This document shows, one piece after another, positions 9,720 to 20,379 of a DNA stretch of 59,776 bases. The stretch spans positions 1-59,776 of the forward strand of contig NZ_PDOA01000022.1 of NCBI RefSeq assembly GCF_003116135.1, read 5' to 3'. The number at the start of each line of letters is the position of its first letter. The first letter of the stretch is position 1. Source of the stretch: Teichococcus aestuarii (GTDB lineage Bacteria; Pseudomonadota; Alphaproteobacteria; Acetobacterales; Acetobacteraceae). Made by a program: the position numbers and the translations under genes. The notes beneath the pieces are model-generated. The model had not been told where the DNA came from, searched no databases, and saw only the letters and a program-made list of their open reading frames with translations.

Positions 9720-12700
9720 TCAGGCCGGCTCGTAGCGGTCCAGCACCGCGCCCGGCAGCGCCATGATTCGCGCCGACCAAGTCCAGAGCAGCCAGCATTC
9801 CACCGCCCGGCCGGGGAAGACCTGCCGCAGCAGCGCGCGGTAGGAGGCCATCTGTCTCAGGTAGAGGCCCGGCACATCCTCCACCCGCTCGGGCGGTGGG
9901 CGGTTGGTCTTGTAGTCCAGCACCAGCACCCGCTCGGGGGTGATCAGCATGCGGTCCACCTGGCCGGCCAGCGGCAGGCCGTTCACCCGCCCGGCCAGCG
10001 GCGCCTCGGCCAGGCTGCCGGGGCCGAAGGCGTCGCGCAGCGCCGGCTCGTCCAGCAGGCGCAGCACCTCCGCCAGGGTCTCGGCCCGGTCCTGCTCGCC
10101 GAGGCCATGGCCGGTGCGGCCGAGGAAGCGCTCGGCCACCGCGGCGCGCTCGGCCACCGGGTAGTCCGGCAGGTGCTGCAGCAGCGCATGGATCAGCCGG
10201 CCGCGGCGGAAGCGCTCGCCCGTCGGGTCGGCGCGGCCATGCGGGGCGGCGGTGGGGGTCTCCTCCTCGCCCGGCAGGGCGGAGGGGGAGAGGGTCAGCG
10301 CCTCGCTCTCCGGCGCGGCGGGGCGATGGATCCACTCCGGCAGCGGGCCTTCCTCGCCGGGGTGCTCGGGTTCCGACTCGGCGCGCGGCGGGGCGGCCTG
10401 CGCGCTGGCCAGCCGGCGCAGCGGCCCGGCGAAGCTGGCCATGGGCGGGGCGCCGAACTCCTCCGGCGCGAAGGGCATCTCCTCCGCCCCCTCCAGCCGG
10501 GCGAAGCCCTGCGCCACGAGGTCGTACCAGCTGCCGGGCTTCGGCTCACCCCAGGCGCAGACCAGCAGCCGGTCCTCGGCGCGGGTGAGCGCCACGTAGA
10601 GCAGGCGGTTCTCCTCCGCCTCGCGCGCCGCGTTGTCGGCCTCCATCAGCGTGGTCCAGGCGGGGGCGAAGAAATCCTTCCGGTTGCGCGGCGCCCAATA
10701 GGGCAGGGGCGGCTCCGCCTCGTCCCACCGCACCGGCTTCTCGCCCCGCCCGCTGCCGACATCGGGCAGGATGACGATGGGCGCCTGCAATCCCTTGGAG
10801 CCGTGCGCCGTCATCAGCCGCACCGCGTCGGCGCCGGACTCGGCCTCACGCTTCACCTCGGCGCCACCCCGCCGCAGCCAATGAACAAAACCTTGCAGGC
10901 TGGGCGGGTGGCGGGATTCGTAGCTGAGGGCGGCGTTCAGCACCTCGTCCAGCGGGTCGGCGGCGTCGGGGCCGAGGCGGGCCAGGATGCGCGCCCGCCC
11001 GCCATGCTCGCCCAGCACCTCGGCCAGGATGGAGTGGGGCGTGGCGAGGTCGGCGCGGTCGGCAAGGTCGGCCAGCCACTCGGCGGCGCGGCCGGGGGCG
11101 GTGTCCTGGCCGCGGTGCTCCAGCAGGCGCCACCACAGCGGCTGGGTGCGGGCGCGCGCCAGGTCGCACAGCTCCGTCTCGGAGACGCCGCAGAGCGGGC
11201 TCTTGAGCAGCGCCGCCAGTTGCAGGTCGTCCTCCGGCAGCAGCAGCACGTCGATCAGCGCCAGCAGGTCCTGCACGGCGATCTGCTCGATCAGCCGCAT
11301 CCGGTCGACGCCGCCCACCATCACGCCGCGCGCCTTGAGCGCCCGCACCAGCAGGTTGGAGAAGCCGGTGCGCCGGCGCAGCAGCACCAGGATGTCGCCC
11401 GGGCGGATGCGGCGGCCGCCGCGCGCCGGCAGCGTCTCGTGCCGCACCATGTGGGCGATGCGCGCGGCGAGCGATTCCGCCATCAGCGCCTCGGCATCCG
11501 CCTCGGCCACCGGCTCGTCCGGCACGTGCCAGGGCTCGAGCGTGGCGTTGCCGGGCTTCACCAGCGGCGGCCACAGCTCCACCAGCCCGGCATCGGCCTC
11601 GCGGTCGGCGCGGTGGCGGAGCGTGTCGCCTTCCTCCACCACCCCGCGCCGCGCCGGGCCGTCGGCGAAGACGGCATCGACCAGTGCCAGCACCGGCGCC
11701 GTGGAGCGGAAGGAGACGTTCAGCGGCACGGCGGCGAACTGCCCGCCCGCCGCCTGCACCGCCTGCGCGAAATGCGCCTCCCACCGGGCGAAGCCGGCGG
11801 CGTCGGCGCCCTGGAAGCTGTAGATGGACTGCTTCTCGTCGCCCACCGCGAAGATGCTGCGCGGCGGGCCCTCCTCACCCTCGGGGCGGGTGCCGAGGCC
11901 GGAGAAGAACTCCTCCGCCAGCCGCGCCGCGATCTCCCACTGGTAGGCGTTGCTGTCCTGCGCCTCGTCCAGCAGCAGGTGGTCCAGCCCGCCATCGAGC
12001 TTGTAGAGCACCCAGGCGCTGCCGGGGTCGTAGAGCAGGGCGCGGGCGGCCTGGATCAGGTCGTCGAAATCCACCGCGCCGATGCGCGCCTTGCGCGCCG
12101 TGTAGGCCTCCAGCACCGGCTGGGCCAGCGCCAGCAGCGCCAGACTGGCGGCGTGCAGGCGCCAGGCCTTGCGGCTCTCCTCCAGCGCGAAGACCCGCTC
12201 CGCCTCGGCCGCCAGGATGGACTGCGCCTCCTCGTGCCGGTCCCGCAGCCCGCCCTTGGTGGCGAGCGACTTGCGCGGCGTGCCCTCGGCGGCGGTGAGG
12301 AAGATGGCCGTCCATTCCTCCCAGCGCGCCGCGCGGGCGCCCTCGGGCAGGTCCATCCAGGCCTTCATCGTCTCGCCGCGGGCGCGGTCGTTGGCGTTGC
12401 CGCTGCCGCGCAGTAAAGCGGCGGCGCGCACCAGCTCTTCCCGCGCCGCGCCGCGCGCCGCCTCGGCCACCGCCTCCACCTCGCCGCCCCCGGCCGGCAG
12501 GCCGAGGCGGCGGCGCAGCACCGCGTCGCTGCCGCGCACGCCACCGGCGGCGGCGATGGCGGCGCCCAGCCGCTCGCGCTCCTTCACCAGGGTGCGCAGG
12601 GTCTCGGAGAAATCCTCGGGCGAGCCGAGGCCGGCCATGGCCTCGATGGCGTCGGCCGGCAGCCGGCCGGAGGCGAGGGTGGCCTCGCGCGCCTCGGCCA

Positions 12701-13226
12701 GCATGGTGGCGGCCTCGGTCTCCTCGATCAGGCTGAACTGTGGCGGCAGCCCCGCCTCCAGCGGGAAGCCGCGCAGCAGCGACTGGCAGAAGGAATGGAT
12801 GGTGGCGATGCGCATGCCGCCCGGCTGCTCCAGCACCTCGGCGAAGAGGGCGCGGGCGCGGCGGCGCAGCGCGGCATCGGGCGCCTGGCCGGTCAGGTCG
12901 TGCAGGCTGCGCGTGAGCGTCTCCTCATCCGCCACCACCCACTCGCCGAGGCGGCGGGCCAGGCGCTGCGCCATCTCGGCGGCGGCGGCCTTGGTGAAGG
13001 TGAGGCAGAGGATGCGCCCCGGCCTCGTGCCCGGCCGCAGCAGCAGGCGCAGCACGCGGTCGGTCAGCACCTTGGTCTTGCCCGAGCCGGCGGAGGCGCC
13101 CACCCAGGCCGAGGCGTCGGGGTCCGAGGCGCGGCGCTGCGCCGCCTGTGCGGCGGCACGCGGCGAGAGGGCGACGCCGCCGGCGCGCTCGCCATCCGGC
13201 GGGGCTTTGCAGGGATCAGGCCTCAT
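9720..13226 (-). CDS. addA: double-strand break repair helicase-nuclease AddA
   Basis: Alphaproteobacterial AddA, 1168 residues, the UvrD-like helicase-nuclease subunit that with AddB resects double-strand breaks for RecA loading. Walker A is ASAGSGKTKVLTDRV near residue 45; helicase motifs include DFDDLIQAA, LLLDEAQDSN (Walker B) and VGDEKQSIYSFQGAD; MTAHGSKGLQAPIVILPD is the later motif. The C-terminal RecB-type nuclease motif is VLVLDYKTNR. The ATG at 13226 overlaps the end of addB by 11 bases, implying translational coupling; an upstream in-frame start at 13367 would lie deep inside addB. The gene ends 8 bases from the convergent UdgX gene. Confidence 0.95.
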   Translation of the reverse strand: MRPDPCKAPPDGERAGGVALSPRAAAQAAQRRASDPDASAWVGASAGSGKTKVLTDRVLRLLLRPGTRPGRILCLTFTKAAAAEMAQRLARRLGEWVVADEETLTRSLHDLTGQAPDAALRRRARALFAEVLEQPGGMRIATIHSFCQSLLRGFPLEAGLPPQFSLIEETEAATMLAEAREATLASGRLPADAIEAMAGLGSPEDFSETLRTLVKERERLGAAIAAAGGVRGSDAVLRRRLGLPAGGGEVEAVAEAARGAAREELVRAAALLRGSGNANDRARGETMKAWMDLPEGARAARWEEWTAIFLTAAEGTPRKSLATKGGLRDRHEEAQSILAAEAERVFALEESRKAWRLHAASLALLALAQPVLEAYTARKARIGAVDFDDLIQAARALLYDPGSAWVLYKLDGGLDHLLLDEAQDSNAYQWEIAARLAEEFFSGLGTRPEGEEGPPRSIFAVGDEKQSIYSFQGADAAGFARWEAHFAQAVQAAGGQFAAVPLNVSFRSTAPVLALVDAVFADGPARRGVVEEGDTLRHRADREADAGLVELWPPLVKPGNATLEPWHVPDEPVAEADAEALMAESLAARIAHMVRHETLPARGGRRIRPGDILVLLRRRTGFSNLLVRALKARGVMVGGVDRMRLIEQIAVQDLLALIDVLLLPEDDLQLAALLKSPLCGVSETELCDLARARTQPLWWRLLEHRGQDTAPGRAAEWLADLADRADLATPHSILAEVLGEHGGRARILARLGPDAADPLDEVLNAALSYESRHPPSLQGFVHWLRRGGAEVKREAESGADAVRLMTAHGSKGLQAPIVILPDVGSGRGEKPVRWDEAEPPLPYWAPRNRKDFFAPAWTTLMEADNAAREAEENRLLYVALTRAEDRLLVCAWGEPKPGSWYDLVAQGFARLEGAEEMPFAPEEFGAPPMASFAGPLRRLASAQAAPPRAESEPEHPGEEGPLPEWIHRPAAPESEALTLSPSALPGEEETPTAAPHGRADPTGERFRRGRLIHALLQHLPDYPVAERAAVAERFLGRTGHGLGEQDRAETLAEVLRLLDEPALRDAFGPGSLAEAPLAGRVNGLPLAGQVDRMLITPERVLVLDYKTNRPPPERVEDVPGLYLRQMASYRALLRQVFPGRAVECWLLWTWSARIMALPGAVLDRYEPA

Positions 13227-16200
13227 CGGTGTTCCCCCATTCGGCGACGCGGGCCAGGTGGTCGTGGTCGGTGCGCACCGGCTTGCGGCGCGGATGCGGG
13301 CGGGCGATGAAGCGCCGCTCGCCCAGCAGGAAATCCCGCAGCAGGGCGATGGTGTTGTCCAGCGCATCGGCCGCCAGGGCCTCCGGCTCGCCGGCGACCG
13401 GCTTCACCGCGCCCGGCGTGCCGCCGCCGGTGAGCCGCCAATGGGCGAGCGCCGAGACGGGGCGCGGCTCCACCCCCTGGAAGCCGCCCGCCGCGGCGAT
13501 CGCCGCCTCCAGCGGCATCTGCGGCGCGCGGCCATCCTGCACCTCCTTGTTGGAGGGCGGCGTGCCGGTCTTGTAGTCGATGATGGAGAGGGTGCGGTCG
13601 GCCAGCAGGTCGATGCGGTCGGCGCGCACCTTCAGGCGGAGCTGGCCCTGGGCGAGGTCGAGATGCCCCGGCACCTCGGCATGGCGGGTGCGGACAGGCT
13701 GGCCGCGCTGCATCGCCTCCTCCTGCGCCACGACGAAGGCGCCGATGCGCGAGAGGCGCGGCCGCCAGAAGGCCAGCAGGCCGGGGCGGGCGGCGGCCTC
13801 CTCCAGCGCCGCCTCGGCGGCCTCCTCGAACCATTCGAGGGCGGTGGCGGCGCCGGGCCAGCCGCCGGGGGCGGTCTCCAGCCGGCGGGTCCAGCGCGCC
13901 ATCGCCTCATGCACCATCTGGCCGTAATCGGCGGCGCCCACCTCGGCGTCCAGCGGGTCGAAGGGCACCAGGCGCAGCACGCGGCGGGCGTAGTAGCCAT
14001 AGGGGTCGGCCATCAGGTCCGCCACCTCGGTGACGCTGATCTCGCGTGGGCGGTCGGCGGCGGGGGGGCGGGGGGCGGGGCGGGGGCAGGGGCGCACCGC
14101 CTCCGGCATGTCGAGCCGCGCCGCCCAGCCCAGCGCCGGGCTGCGCGGCAGCGCCAGGCCGCGCGGATGCGCCGCGTCCCGCTGCCCGGAGAGGAAGGTC
14201 TCCAGCCGCGTCAGCCAGCGCGAGGGCACGGTGGGGGCGCCGGCCCGCTTGCGCGCCCAGGAGAGCACCACGCGCGGCGCCGAGGCGGCGGCCAGCAGGA
14301 AGTCGGCGGCGACGCGGCCGATGCGGCTCTCCGGCTCGGGCAGGCCGAAATCGGTGCGCATCGGGCGGCTCAGCCAGGGGCCTGGGTCGGTCGCCTGCGG
14401 CCAGACGCCTTCCTCCAGGCTGCCCAGGATGGCGAGGTCGAAATCCTGCAGCCGCGCCTCCAGCAGCCCGAGGATGGCGATGCGCGGATGCTCGGCATGG
14501 TCCCGCCCCCGGCCGATGCGCACGCTGGGCGCCGAAGGCCCTGCCAGCGAGGCGTCGAACAGGGCGGGCCAGCCGGCCGGGCTCATCGGCGGCAGGGCGC
14601 GCAGCGCGGGCGGCATCTGCGAGAGATGCACCGCCAGCGGCTCGCCCTCCTCGCCGGCATAGAGGCGGAGCCCGCCGGGGCGGTCGCGCGTGGAGGCCAG
14701 CGCCTCGGCGGCGGTCAGGTGGGCATCGAGCAGGTCGGCCGGCGGCCGGGCGGGGCTGTCGGGCAGGCTGCCGAAGCCGTCCAGGCAGCGCTCCAGCGCC
14801 TCGATCAGCCGCATCACCGTGGCCAGCAGGGCAGCGTCCTTCTCGCGGCGGAAGGCTTCCAGCACGCGGGCGCGCAGCCCGGCCAGCCCGGGCGCGGGGC
14901 GCGGGCCGCGCAGCGCGCGCCGCTCCAGCAGCCGCACCGCCTCCATCCACTCGGCGCGCGCCAGGCCGCCGGCCGAGAGCGGGTGCTTCAGCAGCGAGAG
15001 CAGCGGCACGGGGGCGAAATCCTCGCCCACCGTGCGGGCGAGCAGGCGCAGATAGGCCCCCGTCGGCGTCTCGCCCAGCGGCTGGCCGGCGGAATCGTCG
15101 GCCAGCACGCCGTGGCGGGTCAGCTCGGCGGCGACGCGGCGGCCCAGCTCGCGGTCCGGCGTGATCAGCGCGGCGCGGGCGCCGGGGTGCTCCAGCGCCT
15201 CGCGCAGCAGCAGGGCGATGGCCACCGCCTCCGCCTGCACGTCCGGCGCCTCCAGCAGCGAGAGGCCGCGCAGCGCCGGCTCCCAGTGGGCGGGGCGGCG
15301 GGTCAGCCAGGCATCGAGCCCGGCGGCCGGGCGCAGCGAGCAGGAGAGTAACTCGGCGCGGCGGATCAGCGGCGCCTGCCCCGCGCCATTGCCCGGCCAG
15401 GGCCGCAGGTCGCCCGGCGTCGCGTCCATCGCCGAGAGCAGGCGCACCTGGCCGGAGAGCGGATGGGTGGGGCTCTCGCCGATGGCGGCCCACAGCTCGG
15501 CCGACTTCACCTCGCCCGGGCCGTGCAGCACCACGCAGCCCTGCGGCAGCCGCGCCACCACCTTCAGCAGCGCCGCGGCCGCGGGGATGGTGCCGCCGGC
15601 GCCGATGCCGGCGGCGATGACGGGGTCGGCGGGCGGCTCGCGCTTCCACGCCTCGGCCTGCGCCTCCAGCGCGGCGACGCGGCGGGGGCCGATATCCATC
15701 AGCCCCTGCTCGGCGAGCCATGCCCCCCAGGCATCCAGCACGCCGCGCAGGAAGGTGTGCGTCACCTGCCAGTGGGCGGCGAACTCGTCCGGCACCAGCG
15801 AGGCGAGCAGGCAGTCGTCGCAGCCCTCCAGCGCCGTCTCGTCCATCAGCTCGGCCAGGGCGGCGGCGAGGGTCCAGGCCTGTTCCGGCGTGTTCGGCCC
15901 GCCGAAGCGGGAGGGCAGGCGCATCACCAGGTCGGTCAGCACCGCCTGGCGCCGAGCCGGGTCCACCGCCGGCGGCAGGTCCAGCAGCACGGGCAGGGAC
16001 AGCTCGTCCGCCTCCTGGGTGGAGAGGCCGGTGAGCGCGCGCATGCGCGGCAGCAGCAGGGTGCGGTTGCCGGCGGTGCGCAGGAAGGCCTCGCGCAGGG
16101 CGAGGGCGGCGCGCCGCGTCGGCAGCAGGATGGTGGTGCGGGAGAGGGCCAGCGGATCGTCCAGCCCCACCCAGCCCAGCACGCCCTCCGCCAGGGTGGG

Positions 16201-16239
16201 CAGGAAGGGCAGATGCGCCGGGATCTCGTAGAGCTTCAT
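13216..16239 (-). CDS. addB: double-strand break repair protein AddB
   Basis: AddB, 1007 residues, the partner of AddA. The N-terminus MKLYEIPAHLPFLPTLAEG and TILLPTRRAALALREAF are typical of the alphaproteobacterial family, in which the helicase P-loop is degenerate. The C-terminal nuclease domain shows the RecB-family motif SIIDYKTGTPP plus GQMVHEAMARW. I chose the ATG at 16239, preceded by GAGGAG about 11 bases upstream, over an upstream in-frame start at 16380 that has no family support. The 3' end overlaps addA by 11 bases, so the two are an operon. Confidence 0.94.
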   Translation of the reverse strand: MKLYEIPAHLPFLPTLAEGVLGWVGLDDPLALSRTTILLPTRRAALALREAFLRTAGNRTLLLPRMRALTGLSTQEADELSLPVLLDLPPAVDPARRQAVLTDLVMRLPSRFGGPNTPEQAWTLAAALAELMDETALEGCDDCLLASLVPDEFAAHWQVTHTFLRGVLDAWGAWLAEQGLMDIGPRRVAALEAQAEAWKREPPADPVIAAGIGAGGTIPAAAALLKVVARLPQGCVVLHGPGEVKSAELWAAIGESPTHPLSGQVRLLSAMDATPGDLRPWPGNGAGQAPLIRRAELLSCSLRPAAGLDAWLTRRPAHWEPALRGLSLLEAPDVQAEAVAIALLLREALEHPGARAALITPDRELGRRVAAELTRHGVLADDSAGQPLGETPTGAYLRLLARTVGEDFAPVPLLSLLKHPLSAGGLARAEWMEAVRLLERRALRGPRPAPGLAGLRARVLEAFRREKDAALLATVMRLIEALERCLDGFGSLPDSPARPPADLLDAHLTAAEALASTRDRPGGLRLYAGEEGEPLAVHLSQMPPALRALPPMSPAGWPALFDASLAGPSAPSVRIGRGRDHAEHPRIAILGLLEARLQDFDLAILGSLEEGVWPQATDPGPWLSRPMRTDFGLPEPESRIGRVAADFLLAAASAPRVVLSWARKRAGAPTVPSRWLTRLETFLSGQRDAAHPRGLALPRSPALGWAARLDMPEAVRPCPRPAPRPPAADRPREISVTEVADLMADPYGYYARRVLRLVPFDPLDAEVGAADYGQMVHEAMARWTRRLETAPGGWPGAATALEWFEEAAEAALEEAAARPGLLAFWRPRLSRIGAFVVAQEEAMQRGQPVRTRHAEVPGHLDLAQGQLRLKVRADRIDLLADRTLSIIDYKTGTPPSNKEVQDGRAPQMPLEAAIAAAGGFQGVEPRPVSALAHWRLTGGGTPGAVKPVAGEPEALAADALDNTIALLRDFLLGERRFIARPHPRRKPVRTDHDHLARVAEWGNTDEA

Positions 16240-16336
16240 GGCGGGGCGGCTCCTCGGGGGCGGCGCCGCGGAGGGAAGGCGCGCCGGCCCCCACAGATAG
16301 GCCCGGCGCGGCCGCCTGCCAAATGCCTCCGCCGCC

Positions 16337-16957
16337 TCACCACATGGATTGCCGCGCCCGCTCCGGCCATTCCCGGTCATAGGCCTCGCCGCCGACGCGG
16401 CCGCCGCTCATCGCCGCCAGGATGCGGCCGGGGCTGGGCAGCGTCGCCGGGTCCACCTGCCGCTCCGCCTGCCACAGCCCGGCGCGGAGGATGGCGCGGG
16501 CGCACTGGAAATAGACCTCCCGCACCGCGATCACCATGACGCTGCGCGGCGCCCTTCCCTCGGCCGAGAGGCGCTCCAGCAGGGCCGGGTCGTCCTCCAG
16601 ATGCGCCGCGCCATTGACGCGCAGCGCGTTGCCGCTGCCGGGGATCAGGAACATCAGCGCCACGCGCGGGTCGCGCACCACGTTGCGCAGGCTGTCGATG
16701 CGGTTGTTGCCGCGCCGGTCGGGCAGCAGCAGGCGGCGGGGGCCGTCCACCACCGCCACCGCGCCGCGGTCGCCACGCGGCGAGCAGTCCAGCCCCTCCG
16801 GCCCCACGGTGGCCAGCGCCAGGAAGGGCGCCGCCTCGATGATCCGCCGGTACTCCGGCGTGACGTGGTCCGCCACCTTGGCGGTGGAGGCCTCGCCCAC
16901 CGCCGCCGCGCCGCCATAGAGCTGCTCCAGCGCCTCGATCGTCCGGATGATGGCCAT
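16337..16957 (-). CDS. pyridoxamine 5'-phosphate oxidase-family FMN-binding protein (MSMEG_1061-like)
   Basis: A 206-residue split-barrel flavoprotein of the PPOX class. The stretch ALATVGPEGLDCSPRGDRGAV followed by LLLPDRRGNNRIDSLRNVV and ALMFLIPGSGNALRVNG is the FMN-phosphate binding pattern of the subfamily annotated as MSMEG_1061-like. The substrate is unknown; this group is usually linked to flavin- or F420-type redox chemistry rather than to vitamin B6 synthesis. It is transcribed divergently from a LysR-type regulator 112 bases away, which is the usual layout for a regulator and its target. Confidence 0.85.
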   Translation of the reverse strand: MAIIRTIEALEQLYGGAAAVGEASTAKVADHVTPEYRRIIEAAPFLALATVGPEGLDCSPRGDRGAVAVVDGPRRLLLPDRRGNNRIDSLRNVVRDPRVALMFLIPGSGNALRVNGAAHLEDDPALLERLSAEGRAPRSVMVIAVREVYFQCARAILRAGLWQAERQVDPATLPSPGRILAAMSGGRVGGEAYDREWPERARQSMW

Positions 16958-16968
16958 GCCGACCGGCC

Positions 16969-17063
16969 CTCCTTGGTGAATGCCGCGCCTTCTCTAGACG
17001 CGGCGCGGCGCTGCCGATATCGAGTTCGGCGCCGCCCATCGGTGCGGAAAACTCACCAAGGAG
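16969..17063. repeat. mirrored 11-bp inverted repeat carrying both ribosome-binding sites
   Basis: CTCCTTGGTGA (16969-16979) and TCACCAAGGAG (17053-17063) are perfect reverse complements separated by 73 bases. Each copy contains the AAGGAG Shine-Dalgarno of the gene it faces: the PPOX flavoprotein to the left and the LysR regulator to the right. The two genes therefore have the same leader sequence. They could also be half-sites for the LysR protein. Confidence 0.75.
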
Positions 17064-17069
17064 CCCGCC

Positions 17070-17978
17070 ATGCCGGAGGGGGAGGGGAAGCCCCGGCGCC
17101 TGCCGCCGCTCTCCGCGCTGCGCGCCTTCGAGGCGGCGGCGCGACTGAACTCGGTGGGGCGGGCGGCGGCGGAGCTGGGCCGCACCCATGGCGCCGTCAG
17201 CCGGCAGATCCGCGCCCTGCAGGAGGCGGCGGGCGTGCCGCTGTTCGACCGCGCCGGCACCGGCATCCGCCTGAACGCGCAGGGCGAGGCGCTGCGCCGC
17301 CAGGTGGCCGGGGCGCTGGATGCGCTGGAGGAGGGCTGGCGCTCCGTGCTGGAGGAGGCGCACGGCCCCTCGCTGCACGTGGCGTGCAGCGCCACCTTCG
17401 CCATGCGCTGGCTGGTGCCGCGGCTGGGCGGGTTCTACGGCGCGCATCCGGGCGTGCGGCTGCGGCTTTCCATGACCTCGGCGCGGCAGCTGCGGCAGGA
17501 GGGGGCGGACCTGGTCATCGCCTGGGACCGCGCCGCCTATCCGCCGGCCGACCGGGCGCGCGCCCTGCCGCTGGGGGGCGTGGCCTTCGGCCCGGTCTGC
17601 GCCCCCGGCTACCCGGTGGCGGTGACGCCCGGCGCCCTGCGCGCGCCGGCGCGGATCGCGCAGGAACACACGCCGCGCGCCTGGGCGCTGTGGCAGGAGG
17701 CCACCGGGTGCTACGTGGATTGCGCGGCCGAGCTGCGCTTCCCGCACACCCATCTCTGCCTGGAGGCGGCCCTGGGCGGCCTCGGCGTGGCACTGCTGGA
17801 GCGGCGCATGGCGCGGGAGGCGCTGGAGCAGGGCCGGCTCGCCGCCCCCTGCGGCTTCGCCCCCTTCGCCGAGGGGCTGGCGGCGATTCCCTTCTCGGCC
17901 CGGGCGGAGGGGCCGGCGGCCCGCGCCTTCCTGGCCTGGATGCGGGCGAGCCTGGCGGCGGAGGACGCGGCCGGCTAG
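17070..17978 (+). CDS. LysR-family transcriptional regulator
   Basis: A 302-residue LysR-type regulator. The N-terminal winged helix-turn-helix is LPPLSALRAFEAAARLNSVGRAAAELGRTHGAVSRQI-like (residues about 11-50), close to the GcvA type, followed by the periplasmic-binding-protein-like effector domain (LHVACSATFAMRWLVPRLGGFYGAHPGVRLRL). The ATG at 17070 follows AAGGAG at good spacing. It faces away from the PPOX flavoprotein gene, its likely target, and the effector is unknown. Its last 4 bases overlap the 3' end of the convergent Nudix gene. Confidence 0.93.
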   Translation: MPEGEGKPRRLPPLSALRAFEAAARLNSVGRAAAELGRTHGAVSRQIRALQEAAGVPLFDRAGTGIRLNAQGEALRRQVAGALDALEEGWRSVLEEAHGPSLHVACSATFAMRWLVPRLGGFYGAHPGVRLRLSMTSARQLRQEGADLVIAWDRAAYPPADRARALPLGGVAFGPVCAPGYPVAVTPGALRAPARIAQEHTPRAWALWQEATGCYVDCAAELRFPHTHLCLEAALGGLGVALLERRMAREALEQGRLAAPCGFAPFAEGLAAIPFSARAEGPAARAFLAWMRASLAAEDAAG

Positions 17979-18586
17979 GCCTCCCGCAGCGCCACCGCCA
18001 GGCTGTGCATGATGGCCGCCGTGGCGCCCCACACGTAATGCGTCTCGTGCGGCCAGACGTAGAAATGCCGCCGCTCGCCCTTCCACAGCGCGCTCTGGCG
18101 CTGCGGCAGCGCCGGGTCGAGCAGCGGGGCCAGCGCGTATTCGAAGACCAGCGCCACCTCGTCCGGCGAGGGCATCAGGTTCAGCGGCGGCTCCAGCAGC
18201 GCCAGCACCGGCGTCACGTGGAAGCCGGTGCCGGTGACATGCTCCGGCAGCCGGCCGAGGATGCGGGGCAGGCGCGGGTCGAGCCCGACCTCCTCCGCCG
18301 CCTCCCGCAGGGCCGCCTGCTCCGGGTTCTCCCCCGGCTCGATGCGGCCGCCAGGGAAGGCCACCTGCCCGGCATGGCTGGAAAGCCGCTCCGCCCGCAG
18401 GGTCAGCAGCAGGGTGGGGCCGGCCTCGTGCAGCACCACGGGCACCAGCACGGCGGCGGCGCGGCCGCCCTCCGGCGGCACGGTGCCGCCGCCCCGCGCC
18501 AGCCGGGCCGGGTCGGAGAGGCGGCGGGCCACCTCCGCCACATCCAGCGGCGGGGCGGCGGGCACGGGCAGCGGCGCGTCGTTCAC
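17975..18586 (-). CDS. Nudix hydrolase, probable CoA pyrophosphatase (NudL-like)
   Basis: A 203-residue Nudix protein. The Nudix box runs from Gly80 to Leu102 with REAAEEVG at its core. It is preceded by LLTLRAERLSSHAGQVAFPGG, the upstream signature of the coenzyme A pyrophosphatase subgroup, which cleaves CoA to 4'-phosphopantetheine and 3',5'-ADP. The start is a GTG at 18586. It lies 38 bases downstream of the DUF1285 gene on the same strand, a pairing common in alphaproteobacteria, so the two are probably co-transcribed. Confidence 0.9.
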   Translation of the reverse strand: MNDAPLPVPAAPPLDVAEVARRLSDPARLARGGGTVPPEGGRAAAVLVPVVLHEAGPTLLLTLRAERLSSHAGQVAFPGGRIEPGENPEQAALREAAEEVGLDPRLPRILGRLPEHVTGTGFHVTPVLALLEPPLNLMPSPDEVALVFEYALAPLLDPALPQRQSALWKGERRHFYVWPHETHYVWGATAAIMHSLAVALREA

Positions 18587-18624
18587 GCGGCCGCCCTCAT
18601 GCGGCAGGGCTCATGCGGCGGCGC

Positions 18625-19281
18625 TCATTCCGCGGCGGCGGCCCCGTTGCGCGACTCGGCCGGCACCTCGTCGATGGGGAAGAACACCCCCTCGCTCCAG
18701 ACGCCCAGCAGCTCGCGGCCTTCCACCTTCTCCGTCTCGGCCAGGGCCACCAGCTCGTAGAAGACGGCGCGGTTGATGCGCGCCTCCAGCCCCGGCCGCA
18801 CCATCACGTAGGGGCGCGGCTCGCGCGAGCGGCGGTCGATGGCGACGCGGATCGGGTGGTCGGCATCGGCCGTCACCATCTCGTCGAGGTTGGTGCGGAA
18901 GGTCAGGCATTGCCGCCCCTCGCAGCGGCGCCAGAACACCTCGACGGCGACGAAGGGCGCGTCCTCGACGGTGATCTCGCCGCGCTCCACCGGGGTCTCC
19001 AGCAGGTAGCGGCCATCCGCCTCGCGCTTCAGCACGGAGGCGAAGAGGCAGACCAGCTCCTTCCGGCCGATCGGGCTGCCCTGGTAGTGCCAGGAGCCAT
19101 CCTTGGCGATTCGCATGTCCAGCATGCCGCAATCGTGTTTCGGGCGGGCCGGGCCCGGGGCGGTCCCGGTGCGGCCCTTCGGCGGTGCGGTGTTCAGCAC
19201 GGCGGCAGCATCCTCCCGTCGTCGGCAGGCATTCTCGCCTGCGGATTGTTTCAATGCTTCGTCCATGCGCCCGACGGTCAT
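18625..19281 (-). CDS. DUF1285 domain-containing protein
   Basis: A 218-residue protein whose last ~165 residues match the DUF1285 pattern ([73 protein letters not shown]). The biochemical role of the family is unknown. The N-terminal ~55 residues are low in conserved features, so the start is uncertain: ATGs at 19281 and 19266 are both in frame, the first with a weak GGGGAAG upstream. It is divergent from moxR across 93 bases and upstream of the Nudix gene. Confidence 0.87.
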   Translation of the reverse strand: MTVGRMDEALKQSAGENACRRREDAAAVLNTAPPKGRTGTAPGPARPKHDCGMLDMRIAKDGSWHYQGSPIGRKELVCLFASVLKREADGRYLLETPVERGEITVEDAPFVAVEVFWRRCEGRQCLTFRTNLDEMVTADADHPIRVAIDRRSREPRPYVMVRPGLEARINRAVFYELVALAETEKVEGRELLGVWSEGVFFPIDEVPAESRNGAAAAE

Positions 19282-19374
19282 AGGCTTCCCCAAGTCTCGC
19301 TCCTGGCAGAAGGGGCGGGCTGGCCAAGGCGGGCCGGCTTCCCATATCCGGTCTATATAAGGAGGCGTAGCGGC

Positions 19375-20371
<997 letters not shown>

Positions 20372-20379
<8 letters not shown>

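Noticed and set aside
12169..15351. A 1060-codon plus-strand frame opposite addA/addB
   Set aside because: Arg/Ala/Gly-rich shadow with no motif; addA and addB on the minus strand carry all conserved helicase and nuclease motifs.
19282..19374. TATATAAGG upstream of moxR as a full sigma-70 promoter
   Set aside because: A -10-like sequence is present but there is no matching -35 at 16-18 bp, so only the ribosome-binding site is firm.
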